Position numbers and translations under genes: made by a program
DNA from: Formicarius rufipectus
Taxonomy: Eukaryota > Chordata > Aves > Passeriformes > Formicariidae
DNA: 64,000 nt
Assembly (NCBI GenBank): GCA_013399695.1
Contig: VXAU01002309.1
Coordinates: 62,001 to 126,000 of the forward strand
Reading direction: 5' to 3'
Part shown: piece by piece, positions 34,701 to 47,410 of the stretch
How positions within the stretch are numbered: position 1 is the stretch's first letter
How the letters are laid out: every line of letters begins with the position of its first letter
Notes under the pieces: generated by a model
What the model was told of the DNA's origin: nothing
The model's database searches: none
What the model saw: the letters and a program-made list of their open reading frames with translations, nothing else

Positions 34701-35459
34701 ACCTAATGGTGGTGATTATCAGTCAGCTCAAGTCATTGTAAGTCTCCCCTTTCCCAACTATTTGTCCCAAAAACTGACCTTGCAGCCTAGGACTTTGATG
34801 GGTCCTTTCCTCAATAGCCAGTTATTTACTTCATCAATGAAGCCTAGTAGAAATAGAGCTGGAACAACTTTTCAATAACGCACACAAGTGGGGTTTTTAA
34901 CCAGAAGTGCTAGGTGAGGTAGCAGCTGCACCCCACTGTCTATGGTGTGCAGGGTCTGAGGCTAATCTGAGGTGTGCTCTGAGACTTTCTAGTTGGTCAG
35001 ATCCTGCAAAGTGGTCTCAGCAATGGTCCTGATATCACTGGCACAGGTGCCAAGCTCCTCAGCGTTGCTGAGGCTGGCATATCCTAGGCATATCCAGAGC
35101 AGCTCATGTAGATACCTAAGAAATCTTGTTGCTGGTGGCAGGCACAGCCACTTCAAGCCTTTAATAATAAAGCAACTTAGCTTTAATTTCAAGTGTTGAG
35201 GAAATTTCTATTTCTCTCTCCTTCTCACTAGAACTTTAAAGACATTTTCAAATGTTGAAAACATGATTTTAAAATACTTATTTATTTATTTACTAGTGAA
35301 AAGTTAAAATGCCTTCTAGGGGAAAAGTAGAGTCTAAGAATACTGTTCATTGTTATTTACTTGAAAAATAAATTAATTTTCTATTCAGGGAGTAAAGAAA
35401 TAAAAAGTCCTGGCTACATATTTAACACATTTGTGTCACTGAAAACTGGAAATCATGAT
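31776..35459. other. Unique noncoding sequence
   Basis: No recognisable genes or transposons. A perfect 15-bp tandem duplication lies at 34521-34550. Overlapping short frames near 33223-33765, 34336-34685 and 34989-35199 occur on both strands and show no known protein. Confidence 0.6.
34521..34550. repeat. 15-bp tandem duplication
   Basis: The 15-mer 'ggtagtgacagcaaa' occurs twice head to tail without mismatch. This is a small slippage-type duplication with no other signal attached. Confidence 0.95.
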
Positions 35460-36020
35460 TATTATGGGCTTATATAAACAGCTCATTAACAACAGAGTGA
35501 AAAAATAAAGAGATAATCCTCCCAACTTGCTTTTCATGCAATAAACAATAATTTCTGTAAGTTTATAATAACTGTGTTTACTACTAATTGACAACCAGAA
35601 TGTTAGGTCTGTATAAAGGTCTGCCGCAAGTCATGTCTCCAAGGGATAAACCCAGAGAAATCTTCAGTCAATCAAGTCCACATTGGGATTAGACACATAG
35701 GGAGACTTAATTAGGCATTAGTGAGACACTTAATGGAGCTACCGTGAAGGACACCTTGTGAGGATCTAGTAGTCATATTTTTTAAACATATTTATACCCA
35801 GCCTGTGGGCTGCAAGGTTGACATTTGGTGCCTGCTCTGCTGATCAACCTCTGTTTGCAATTGTTTACAAGCTAAATAGCAGGTGGGGCAGGGAAAACTA
35901 AATAAATTACATGCTGTCAAGCTGTATCCCTGTCCAATAATGGTTTCTTATTAGTTTCTTCCTGATCCGTGATCAAAGAAGGATAAAGGCCTGAAGTTAA
36001 ACTGTTCATTCTTCTGCATT
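35460..36020. promoter_or_regulatory. Candidate conserved noncoding element / enhancer
   Basis: A repeat-free 560-bp block is dense in developmental-factor-like sites. It has 'taattag' (35708-35714) and 'taatgg' (35731-35736) homeodomain cores, a forkhead-like 'ttgtttac' (35861-35868), a CCAAT core (35934-35938), and AT-hook-like 'aaataaatta' near 35900. It lacks homopolymers and long open frames. The call rests on texture and motif clustering, and such motifs also occur by chance in AT-rich DNA. Confidence 0.3.
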
Positions 36021-38894
36021 TTTTAATTTTCAATTGGTGAGTTGGAAAATTCTGCTACTGTTGTAAAAAGTATATCCATACCTGTATCCCTATTAGTTAA
36101 TAAACCTTTACCTTTCACTCTTGCAAAAGGCAAGTGCTATTTCCTGTTGCTTACATGAGTGTTATGTCAGGGTAGCTGTTTTGGACAACATAAAAACACT
36201 TGATAAGGTCTTCATGATGTCTCTGCTCCAGGTGATTTTTTTTCTTCCAGACAACTCCTCTGCCTTCCTCCTTCATACTACTGATGGCCCATGGCCCACT
36301 CTCTTACTGTGGCAGTCCTATCCACTCTTCACAAATTTTCTCTCCACTCCACAGTGTTGCATATAACCAGTAGTTTACTGGGAGAGAGGAATAAATAATC
36401 ATCAGAAATCAGAGTGGGCTTGAGCTTGAGTCCATGTGGACATTCTCTGTATCATATGGGTGTGCTTTGATGTTCAGACACGGGCTGAAGCTCTCTTCAA
36501 GGCCCATGGGAAGGAGAAGAATCTGGTCTTATAGCCTTGATTTTAACCAAGATTTTAGCCAAGAGTCTCTACCCTAGTGCAGACCTGAAGTTTACTTCGG
36601 ATGGACAGATGTTTTCCACCTTTTTCTGCTATCTCTGTGTTTATCAACTATGTTTTTGGGATTTTTTTTGTTAAAGAACCAATATGGTGATCAATATAAC
36701 CAGGGAGCCTACACATTGAGGACCCACATAGTCCAAGTAGAAGACCATGAACTCCTAGGTAGCCAAAGTTGAATGTGTCTTTATACATTGCAGACTAACA
36801 GACTTGGGTAGGACTACAGCTCCAAAGGGATCAAGGCTCCTACATTTAGATTCCTCTCTGGATGTAAACTAGCTGTCTGAATCCCAGTCTGGTCAACAGA
36901 GAACTTATTGGTATAGTGTGCTGAGTCTAAAGAGGAATTTGGTTGACCAGTCACTGAATTCATCTGTCCATGTCCAAGCGTCATGTAACCATGACATTTA
37001 AGATGCTCGAGAGTACCCTGCCTGACCTCCTAGCTGCCAGTCTAGGTGATCATAGCTTTTCTGTGGGACATTTGTCACTGTTACCTCCTCTATGGGGTTG
37101 TTCAGACACCTTAGGGCATCTCAAATAGTATGGAGCACCTAATTGCAATCAACCTTGCCCTGAGTGTGTAATTTGGATTGATGTGAATTGCCATTCAGAC
37201 ACCATTTGTGATATTGAGAAGATCTCCCTTAGCTACAGGGCCTGTTTCAACACTTACATGTGGTTATTTGAAGATTATGTGTCTTAATGTAAAGTTGAAT
37301 CTCGTTCTGCAAATGACAGTTTATTTGAAGACAGCTATAATGATAGGTGCTAGATCAGAGACCTTGAGCAGTTTAGCCATCAGCCATGAAAGGATTTGAA
37401 AAGAGAGCATAGATGAAGCCAAGCTGTCCAGACAAGGATTGGTCATGCTCAGGAATGAAACTACCCAGACTTTGATTCAGAGATGAATATAATTTTGACT
37501 ATAATAAGAGAATTCAGAAGTTTGACTATTAGTTAAAAAAACACTCTCTTTTTTTTTTTTTTTTTTTGTATTTTATCAAAGTACTAGAAAGGACTATATT
37601 TTCAGTTTAAAAACATGACCTGAAACTGAGCTAATCCAGTTAACACCTATTTCACAAAAATGCCACCCACTGAGAGTTTTTCTGAACAAGATCAAGACTC
37701 AATTTTTCAGTGCTCACGTTAACTATAAAGGCAGGTTCTTAGCAATTTTATTCTCTTTCAGTGATTACTTAACTTTGATCGCATACTGAATTTTCTGAAA
37801 ATCTCAGATGTGGCTTAACCATCTGGCATTATATTATACATTTTAAAAGGTGTATTTAAGACCTTCTGTGGCTGGAATAACACTTCTGTGGAGCTAGTGC
37901 TCTCATCTGTGTTCCAAATCCATCACATTATTTTCTTATGAGACCAGAGCTACCATCACTAATTAGGCCTTTTATTTTGTTTTACTGGATTATCTGGTTT
38001 TTAACTTTAAGATCTCTTTGGCCAACTAACAACTTGGATGAAGTTATCTGAGTAAATCTATGCCAGGTCTCAGACAAAACCAGCAGAGTTGATTTAAGAT
38101 TGCCCCCTTTCCAAAATATCAAAAGCAAAGTTTTCTTTTTTTCCCAAGAGCCATGAACACCAGTCTAAATGTTACAAACCAGACCTCGTCATAGCTATGT
38201 TTCACTACTTCACCAGTTGTTTTTTTTCTTACTGTGAAAGGAAACTGTTACATTATGAACATTTGATTAGATGCTATTTCCAGAATTTGCCATTGTGTTT
38301 TGATTATGTGATCTGGCAGGGAGCACAAGGAGAACACGATGCTCATTTTGTACATAAGTCAAATGGTAGATACCAATCTGAATCAATGTGTTTGCTTTCT
38401 CATCTCCTTCACATTTCAGAGAAACATATACATTACTTGGTGTACACTGTGAAGGACACAAGTGAAAATACAAATGTAAATATGATAAGAGTGTGTTAGG
38501 AAAACACATAGACCAGAGGAAAATGACAGAGCTGAAACAAGTTTCTGTACCTAATGGGTTACAAGACTTTTTTTTTTTTTTTTTTTTCTGTCCGGGATAC
38601 TATTAACAACAGTAGGTGAAGTTCAACAGGTTTAGAAATTGCATTTAGCTCAGCTTGATCTAATGCCTCTGCAATCTCCTTAAAGTAATGAGATTCTTCA
38701 TGTCTAAGTTGCTTGTAACATTTCTTCATTACTGATACTCCCCACTGATGCTGAGCACTGACTGGAGCCTATAGGTGCTTTGAAATTATATTCACTGCAA
38801 TATTTTAAAATTCTAAGCATAGATTAGCATTGTTAACGTATTTCTTCTGTGATTTTGAACAAAAGCAAAAAAAGCCTACTTTGCTTTGCACTGT
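36021..38894. other. Unique noncoding sequence with two long poly-T runs
   Basis: Two T homopolymers interrupt unique DNA: 19 T at 37549-37567 and 18 T at 38570-38587. A 100-codon frame at 38197-38499 has no recognisable product. No gene or transposon body adjoins the poly-T runs. Confidence 0.6.
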
Positions 38895-38985
38895 GTTCAA
38901 CTGCTTGAGCTGTGCCCAAGGTCACCTACCAGATAGACAGGATAATGCTCAGACCCCTGGCTGAACAAATTCAAACAGTGATGTT
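38895..38985 (-). repeat. Possible ancient MIR-like repeat
   Basis: 'ctgtgcccaaggtcacctac', then 'agatagacagga' and 'ctcagacccctgg', resembles the reverse complement of the MIR core (cttgggcaag, then agctgtgtgacc). The match is short and diverged. Confidence 0.35.
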
Positions 38986-39906
38986 GTTTACACAGAAGCC
39001 AAGTTTTCTGTGTTGTCCATTGAAAAGTGCTTCTGTGCATGCCTGGAAACTTGATCACAGTCACCAGAAACTTTGTGTTCCAAGATGAGTTACATCTACT
39101 GAGTGTAGGTACAACTTGTTCTGGAGGGCTGTTGGACCGTCTTGAACCATTCCCTCAGATTCTAGAATGATTAAAACTTTTTGGTCCTGATTTGCACACT
39201 GTAGGAGACAGTCTGAATCCTCCTCACCCTTTCTTCAGACTTGACTTTGTGAGTTTAGTGACTGAGTGCACAGCAGAAAAATAATATATTTTTATACATA
39301 CTATAATATATATTATAGATAAAATATAAATAAATATAAAAATAATTTCTTTGAAAGTCTTTTTTCCATGCACAGTGTAACTGAACAGTACCACCAAACA
39401 GTACCATTCAATCATCACATTACCAAAAAAATTGGTATAGTTCACATTCATTTGTAACAGGGGTTTGGCCTTCAAATTGTGGATAACCTTTGAGATATTA
39501 TTGAAATCTCCCATTTTTTACCAATGAAACACACAGGAGAGAAGGCAGGTCTGTGATTACCACTAGCTCTAGGGTGAGACAAAAATACTCTTCTGACAGT
39601 GTGTAAGTTGTATTTTTTCCTTCTTTGGGTGTATGCTATTGGTTTTGGTTTGCCTGAAGAAGCATGGGGTCTTATCCTGCAGTTTCATAGAGAGCAAATT
39701 CTCTTTTCTCTACAGAATAGAGTACCTGCTAGTAAATAATGCATTTGCCATTTCAGACCAGCATTAAATAATTAGCCTTTTAAGTAAAAATCTGTCTTTG
39801 ATTGAACTTCTGAATATCCTTTAAAAAAACAAAACCAAAGTTGCTCTTCAGAATTACATTTGCTTCAGCATCCAAATATACTCTAGGGAAAGATCGTTGT
39901 TCTCTA
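38986..39906. other. Unique AT-rich sequence
   Basis: An AT-rich patch at 39278-39345 includes a perfect 18-bp palindrome at 39301-39318 ('ctataatatatattatag'). The rest is unrecognised single-copy DNA. Confidence 0.6.
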
Positions 39907-40107
39907 AAAAAAACCCAAAACAAAACAAAACCAAAACAACAAAACCCAAAACAACAACAATAAGAAACAACAACAAAAACAAAAAACAAATGAACAAACA
40001 AAACAAAAACAAAACAAAAACAAAACAAAAAACCAAAACAAACAAACGAACAAAAAAAAAAAAACTCAAAAACCCCCAAAACAACAAAACCCACCAAAAA
40101 AACACAA
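39907..40107 (+). repeat. (AAAAC)n/(CAAA)n low-complexity tract
   Basis: About 200 bp are made almost only of A runs broken by single C ('aaaacaaaacaaaacc', 'aacaacaacaataag'). It is the longest low-complexity tract in the window and the only large one with A/C on the + strand. The frames across it (103 codons of Lys/Asn/Gln/Thr on +, 123 and 92 codons of Phe/Val/Leu on -) are artefacts. Confidence 0.95.
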
Positions 40108-42265
40108 AAGAAAGAAAGCAGACCTCTGCCAAATACTTCTCTATTTTGCAAAAAGCCTCAAAAAGAAAGAAAGAAAGAGCAGTCAGAATGGTGCACTCTC
40201 CCCAATAAGAAAGCTGAAAAATCCAAACAAACCCACAATTATGGCACAGATTTCAGCAACAAAGATTCCTTGCATGAAGTACGGCCAAGATTTCTCTTCC
40301 ATATAAACCTGTCCACGTCTGAAATAGCACTATTGATTTCAGTAGCTTCCATAGACCTGTACCATTTTTTGTCCCATGGGAGCTACAGGTATTGGACAAA
40401 TTATTAGTACATGTCAATGTAAAAAGTTAGAAAAGGAATAAATGGCTAAATGTGCTCCCATTAAAATGGAACTGCAAAAATATGCTGTGAGAAAGGTCTT
40501 CTTGCACATCTCCATGGAAGGCCTAGCTTTTAACCTGTTCAACAATTTTGCATTTCTTGGCTCTTGATTTTATGGTCTTTGATGCTCAACAAACTATTCC
40601 TGGAAAGCTTTTAGAAGAGCATCTAAAAGGCCCCATCTTCTGTACGGACTCTGAGCTCCCTTTCAGGTGTGGAGGGTGAGCTACCTGAAAACTGAGGCCA
40701 CGAGGGTGTGAGCCGGCCCTGCTTCTCCAATGATAGCATGTCCTGCAGAAATTACTAGCAGGAGAAGATGATGGACTCTGTGAATGCAAATCTCAAGGAA
40801 AATCCATTTAGGACTATATAGAAGGATTTATGTTTCTCTGTCATAGGTAATTTATGTGTTATCTTTAACTTCTGTGCAATATGTTTTTAATTTTCTAACC
40901 TAAAAATCAAAAAACCCCACATTTTTAAACAAGTCTTTAGAACTTCTCTAATCTTTTTTTAAATTTTATTTTGTTTCAAAGTTCTATCAGAGTCCAATAA
41001 ATAAGTACTGTAGTTCAAAAATTAAACAAAAAACCATACCAATACCTTAAGCACTAAAAAACCCCAGAATTAAAACCACATAGCAAATTATAAATGTAAA
41101 GCCGTGTCAAATGCAAAGTCAAAACCCCTCTAAAAATGCCTCATAGAAGACTGCAGTATTTTAACTGCAGACATCCTTTTCCTGTCAATTTTCACAATGG
41201 TAATATTCTTAAGGGTTTATGTTAAGGTTCATTTGATTCTATTTCTTCAATTAGCCAAAACATCTACTAAAGATATGCATGCAAAAACTTTCAATTGGGA
41301 AATTTAATTCACCAAGTCTCATTGCTTAACTTTTTGCTATTTTAATATATGGTTAAGAAAACATAATAAGTCTTTGTTTCTAGAGAATATTATATTGCAG
41401 TGCAACAGGCATAGGCTCTCCTATTTTGCGAGTAAAATGGCCATAATTATATTTGTTCTTCAAACCAAAGTCTATCAAATATTCTTTATTTATCCTTGTA
41501 AGTATGGATGCCTATACATACAGACTCCTCCTGGCCATTTTTAAGGGAACCTCCTCAGCTGCTTTGAGTTACCATAATTCCCTGAGATACTTTTGTCAAA
41601 AAAGGCCAAATTATTTCACTGAAAATACTTAATTGCAACAAAATATTTACATTTATTTATGTAAAGGTGACAGCAAAGGGGATATACCAGCCAGCTCTTC
41701 CTCTAACTTGTTCCAGATGTATTAAGGAGCTAGGAGGAAGGAAGTAGGAGTTGTATGAGGACTAAGCTAGTGGTGACACTGATTACTAAACTTGATAGAC
41801 TGAATACAAGGATTTTTTTCCTTTTTTTTGTGTTGTGTTGTTCCAATGCCTGACACTATTGGAGCTGGTGGAAGTTTTTTCCACTGACTTCTACCTTAGA
41901 GGGTACAAGTGTACTTGCAAGAGAAACTCATGGAAGACATTTGAAGAACTGTTATCCTTGCCTGTGTTACAATCTCAACTTCAAACTCCTTGATTTCTAA
42001 CACTGATTTCAACAGTAAAAGGGAGAAAACACTTAATGTTGCTTGGGATTGCCATCAAATGTAGAAATCATGGGAATGGCATCCACTGACTGCAGAAAGT
42101 TTGGCAGGCAGAACAAAGAGAGATCACACTTTGCCAAAACATTTATGAGGAAAGGGGTTCCTGGGCAAGACAAGCTCAGCTCTCCTAAACTAGAAAATAT
42201 CATGAAGCTATTGACCTGTATTCATTAACTTCTATCTGGAAATTTTGGAGACCCATTTTTCTTTA
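40108..42265. other. Unique AT-rich noncoding sequence
   Basis: A short 'aaagaaagaaagaaag' run lies near 40162-40178. The AT-rich stretch 41230-41500 is repeat-free and could contain conserved sequence, but I see nothing specific. No gene recognised. Confidence 0.6.
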
Positions 42266-42362
42266 TTAGGGTTTTGGTTTGTTTGTTTGGTGGGTTTTTT
42301 TGTTTGTTTGTTTGTTTTTTGGGTTTTTGTTTGTTGGTTGGTTTGGTTTGATTTTTTTTTTT
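42266..42362 (+). repeat. (TTTG)n low-complexity tract
   Basis: About 97 bp of 'gtttgtttg', 'ttgggtttttgttt' and 'ggttggtttggttt' units end in poly-T. Together with the next tract it produces a 132-codon minus-strand Lys/Asn/Thr/Gln-rich frame (42225-42623) that is not a gene. Confidence 0.93.
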
Positions 42363-42469
42363 GAACCATACTAAGAACATTCTAAAAAGTCTAGAAAGAG
42401 GCAAATGCAGCACGATGGATACAGTCTCATGAAAGAAGATTGTCACTGATTGACATGCAGTGTCATGGG

Positions 42470-42525
42470 GGTTTGTTTGTTTGTTTTGTTTTGTTTGTTT
42501 GTTTGTTTGTTTTGTTTGTTTTTTC
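42470..42525 (+). repeat. (TTTG)n low-complexity tract
   Basis: A second T/G tract of the same kind and strand lies only about 107 bp beyond the preceding one. Confidence 0.93.
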
Positions 42526-45500
42526 CCTTCCTTTTTCTTGCTCACATGAGGAATTCTAATCAGTCTATTGCCTGACCAGCATGGAAATGGGTAGATTTGA
42601 GATTCCTGAATAAAACCCTTCATCTTTATACAGGGTTATTATGCACTAAGTCTGAGATTTGGTCCCTGAATAACTACTTCAATCTTCCCCAATGCACACA
42701 AATTCATGCACATGGCAGAGCAATCTAAGAGCCTTGCTTCAGCAAAGAGAGAAAGAACTGAACTCATAGCTGCTTTTGCAGCTAAAAATACTATACTGCC
42801 ACATGATATTTTTTGGCAGAGACCTGGAACATTTCATTTTGCAAGGCAGGACAGTGGCACTGTATTTGCATGGCTCACAACCACTCTGAGACCACCCTCT
42901 CTCCTCCACAGACCCTCTCCTTGCACCAGCCTTTGCCAAGGAATCTGGATTTCTTCCCTGAAAAGTCTTTGAACAGGTATTTCTCCAAGTGGCACCACTG
43001 GCCCTTCCCATAAAGATAAGCTGAAATTTTCCTCAAAGGGTGGTTTCCAACAGAGGAAGCCTTTCCAAGAACAGTAAACACATCAAGTTCTTGCCCACTG
43101 AGTCAAGATCCTATTTCAGAAAATATTGTGTTGGTAAGGCTGATTTCAGTGTGTCACATGTTATTGCACAACATAACACAGTGCAAAGATGTGAGACAAC
43201 TAAACGACAAAATGCTGGCTCTGAGTCAAACATGTAAAGCACCTATTTTCAGCTCTACCATCTGTTATCAGTTTGCACAGTGTCTTTCCCAGCTGAAAAC
43301 ACAAGGCATATTGGCACAAACAGCATTCCTCTGTCTGGTCACACACTGCAAGATACAAATTTTTTCTTCTTGTGACCAGCTCATCTCTTTCTTTTATTTA
43401 TTTTTTTTTTTTCATAAGGAAGTAGGCTGGTTTGTGGATTGTAATCATAATAAACTAAAAACCAATTCCCTAGGAGAAATGTTCCAAACAAAATATTGGT
43501 ATTGCACTTCCTTCTTCAAAATAAGCATGCAGAAATTAACAACTGAATTACAAAGATTGGCCGAAACTTCTCTGCTGAAAGTTTTTCAATGGTGACCCTT
43601 TTTCAGTTGCTCACTTCTCTATGAGGTCATTAATCTACCATTATCAACTGATAAACAGCAAAAAGTTATAGTAAGTAAAACTCCTTCAGTTAGCAAGTAA
43701 CTGTGAAAAAATAGTCACTTTGGTGTATTTAATGTGGAAAAGAGCAAGGGAAAACAAACCAAACCAAGTAACATCTAAGTTTTTATGTAGAGGCAATGTG
43801 CCCCCCAATCATTTGTTGGTTGAGGTGCTGATTGCTCGTTTAGAATAAACTGATTATTTCTTTAGAGTCCTGATTTGGAGAGAGGGAACTAATCTGGAAT
43901 TCTTTGCTTTTTAATAAAGATAAAACCCACCTGGGCATTTTTTGCTTCCTTTCCTGAATAAATGAGACATTTCTGAGTTAAAAAGCTGTCTATGTTGGCT
44001 TTGCTGGGGCCACGATTTCACCCAGCAATTATTCTAAAAGCATTACTCATTTAATAAGCATACCCCACTAATTCTCTACTGTTTCCGTATGAGCATCTCC
44101 CAATGCCAATGTAAACCCACTGCACAAAGCTGCATTAGAGCAATGTTTATGGTTGAGATCTTAACACAAAAGTCAGGAAACTCATAGTTATGGTTCCCCC
44201 AGCCAACTATAACCAGAGGTAACTTTAGTGTTTTGCATTACGATGTCTATACTTCACAATGTATGTCCATATACCGTGACTGAGTTATAGCTGCTGTGGG
44301 AACTATAGCTTAGGATTTTGGTATATTTTTGCATTTAAATTCTCAACCCAGGTTATGAACAACTGTGAAAATTGTGATTGCAGCAGGGGTTAGTGTCTCC
44401 ACTTTGCTGTTCTTGGTTATTGCTGAGGGTGCCATGGGACAATGGTAAGCTTTCCCTGTGGTGGGGATGATGGGAAGCATGAAGGTCTTTTTTACTTTGA
44501 CAAACAAAATACTTCAGCTGCACTCATAAGGTATATAAGGATTAGCTTTTCTACAAGCTTTGTATCATTCAGCAAATACTCTGCAAGAGAGCAAGGGAGC
44601 TAATAGGATTTGACAGAGATTACTTAACATGATTCTAATATCCAATTAACTTAGTCAGAGACGGGGAAGAATAAGCTGCTTTTCTGTACATTTTATACTG
44701 TGTTAGAAAAATGCTGTATCATCACTTCAAATGGGACAGTTTTCACCAACTGTCCTGAGGAACAAACAGCATGAGATGTGAAAAAGAGCAAGTTTGCACA
44801 GCAGGCAACCCTAACCAAAATGAATCACAGTGGTGTGAGATACTCTGCCTTCTGCAACAAAACCTCTCTAGCTCAGATCTGTGGCTGTTCTAGGGGAACT
44901 CTACCTGTAACCTACTGGGTAGTTAGTGTGCAGTTTATTTGAATAATTCTTTTAGACATAAACATATTCCCAGTAAGCACTAAAAATAGATTTAATAGGT
45001 TGACAGTAACTGGAATTTGATGTAGAGGTTTACAGTAAATTGCAGATAATTTTTTATAATGTTTCTCAGACATCATGAAATTGAACTCTGAGTTTACAAA
45101 GCTAGCTGACTCAGGAGTGGGTCGTGGTTTGAGTGCCAAAGAGGAACAGCAGAAGCTAGAAGTTCTCCCCTCAGTCTGTTGTGCCAGCAATCAGCTGGAA
45201 CCAAGTCCAGCCACAGTGAGAAACGAATAGCTGAAGGTTGCCCCCATTGATCTATAATAAACACCAGAGGAAAACAAATGGCTTAGGCATGTATTTCCTC
45301 AGGTGAGAAATCCACAAACAGAACCAAGGTATGCTGTATTTTTGGGGGTGTTGTAGTCTCATGCACATTTGGACTATGATCACAATTTGTAATTGTTAGT
45401 GGACATGGCCACTTTTCTAAGGCATGTTATAATCTTGTCTGTTGGGGAAATGATCCAGACAAAGCAGAGCATGAAAAGTGGAAAGAGAACTGCCTGCCTA

Positions 45501-47330
45501 TGAGCAGCCACTCCAAATCATCACCTTTGTTTGCTTTCAGATGTTATCAACATCCCACTGCAAGGATGAATGAAGTGATACATCTGGCTCATGGACCAAA
45601 ACATGAACAGTGTTTTCCCAGGCTCTTAACAGATGCCAGCAGCAGCATACAGCTGAACTGGCCCTTCCAAAACCTAATCCCTTTCAAACATGGCTGCTGG
45701 TATGTTCATACCTCATGCTTATATGTCTTGGCTTTTAGTTTTACATATTGAATTGCTTGGATAAGGTCAATGCGCACAGCAACAACATTCCCTCTGACTA
45801 CGCAAGTCCAGCTGCTCCTGCTCCACATTTCAACCAGCTTCCCACTCTGTCTGAATATAGCAATGATATAATTGGATTGTGTGGGAGCAAAACTGACCAT
45901 TTTGAGGCCAGGTACTGTGCACATATATTTCTTCAGTGTCATTGGCAACAATTCTAAACAGATCTCAGGCAAGAGTTAAAGCCAAGTCACTTCACAGAGG
46001 ACTTTTGCACAACCAGATTAGGGAGTAGTACATTACCACATATGAATTTACCACTGTTGTTCCCCTGTACATATCAATGAGGTATGTGTATGGTGCTATG
46101 TCTCAGTGAGTATGCATCTGGACAAATCTTTTGTTTTCGTGTAGTCCCTAGCTTGGAGAAGAGGCAGAACTAAGCAAAGCTTATCAAAAACCTGGAGAAA
46201 GAAAAAACACCAAGCAAGCTATTTTTAGCTCTGTATAAGCAACATTTCAATTGTTTTAAAATAATATTTATTGGAAAGAGCTTGAAATATAAACATATGG
46301 ACATTATAGTCCTTTGAAAAAGGTATGCCTGTGCTCCACTGAACTGCTGGATAAACTGTAAAACAGTCATTTTATACACTTAAGAATAATGAAAAGGGAT
46401 TAAAATTGTTTACCAAGTTATAAATAATTCAGGGGCACAGTATAGTTCTTACAAAATGTTTGTTATTTCATTCATATCAGTTCATTAGGATGTTAGTTTG
46501 CAAGGCCAAAATTCTGCTATGTATCACAGAACTTTAAAAGCACGTTGGAATTAGGTGTAAGCATACTTTTCAGTGTTACTTCTGCAGCTGAAAAGAGATT
46601 TATGTTCCTGCCATGTTAGCAGGTTATCGGGTAAAATTTAATCCTCTCACCCACTTCTTATTTAGATCTTACCTAGATTTTTAAGTAATTTCCTACAGAT
46701 CCTTTGAATTCTGGATGTCTTCTGATGCTAGTTTATGTGAACCACTGATTTTGGATTTTTAAAGAAAAATGCACTGCTTATGTCCATATCAGTTATGAAG
46801 TAGGGTTCTGTAGTGGCGACTAAAATCAGGAGTGGCCCTTAGAAAGGCATGGGGCATCTAGTAGTTACAGTTCAGCTTGATGTAACCAAGAGCAAGATGC
46901 ATGTCTCTGTCCCTTCATTTTCCACGATTTTCTTTTGCATGTATGGAGTGTTTTGCATACTGTGACCTCTCAATTAACATTATTTATATCTCAGTAAATT
47001 ACCATGCTTCTTTTCCAGATGTCCTAATCTTTTATGTAAATGCACTTATTAAACCCAGCCACCACCCTCAGTAAAACCTGCAAAATCCACTGTGTCTGGA
47101 CTTGCACACTGTAGACTAAGCTTTATTTGCATAAACTTGATCTGTAAGTGTAATCTTACTTATCATCTGCAGACTTAAAGTTTCACTATTATAAATCCCT
47201 GACAAATCAAGCACAGATGTAACTGTTTGCCCCCAGGCTCAGCCTGTCAGTTCACTGCCACTCTTGTAGCTTCTCCCTGCTCCTTCCTCTAATCCCTCCA
47301 CCATGCTCCCAGCCTGCAAGTGTGGAGGTT
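42526..47330. other. Unique noncoding sequence
   Basis: This is 4.8 kb without recognisable genes or transposons. The 155-codon frame at 43128-43595, the longest in the window, crosses a T-rich run (43393-43412) and has no recognisable protein. The stretch 43840-44150 is repeat-free with balanced composition and could be conserved. A TATA-like 'ggtatataagg' near 44530 has no other promoter signal around it. Confidence 0.6.
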
Positions 47331-47410
47331 TTTTGTTGTTGTTGTTTTGGGTTTTGTTTTGTTTGTTTGTTTTTGTTGTTGGTTTTTGTTTTGGTTTGGT
47401 TTGGTTTTGG
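47331..47410 (+). repeat. (TTG)n/(TTTTG)n low-complexity tract
   Basis: 'ttgttgttgttgttttgggt' grades into 'ttttgtttgtttgttt' and 'ggtttggtttggttttgg'. Confidence 0.93.

Noticed and set aside
39780..40208. Frames of 92-123 codons on both strands
   Set aside because: They are translations of the AAAAC low-complexity tract (Lys/Asn/Gln on one strand, Phe/Val/Leu on the other).
42225..42623. 132-codon minus-strand frame
   Set aside because: Most of it is Lys/Asn/Thr/Gln repeats from the two TTTG tracts.
43128..43595. Longest open frame in the window (155 codons, +)
   Set aside because: It crosses a poly-T run that gives a Phe-rich stretch, has no recognisable domain, and its length is not surprising for a 64-kb window read in six frames.
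44525..44590. TATA-like 'ggtatataagg' as a promoter
   Set aside because: There is no CpG enrichment, initiator or downstream gene, and TATA-like strings are common in AT-rich DNA.
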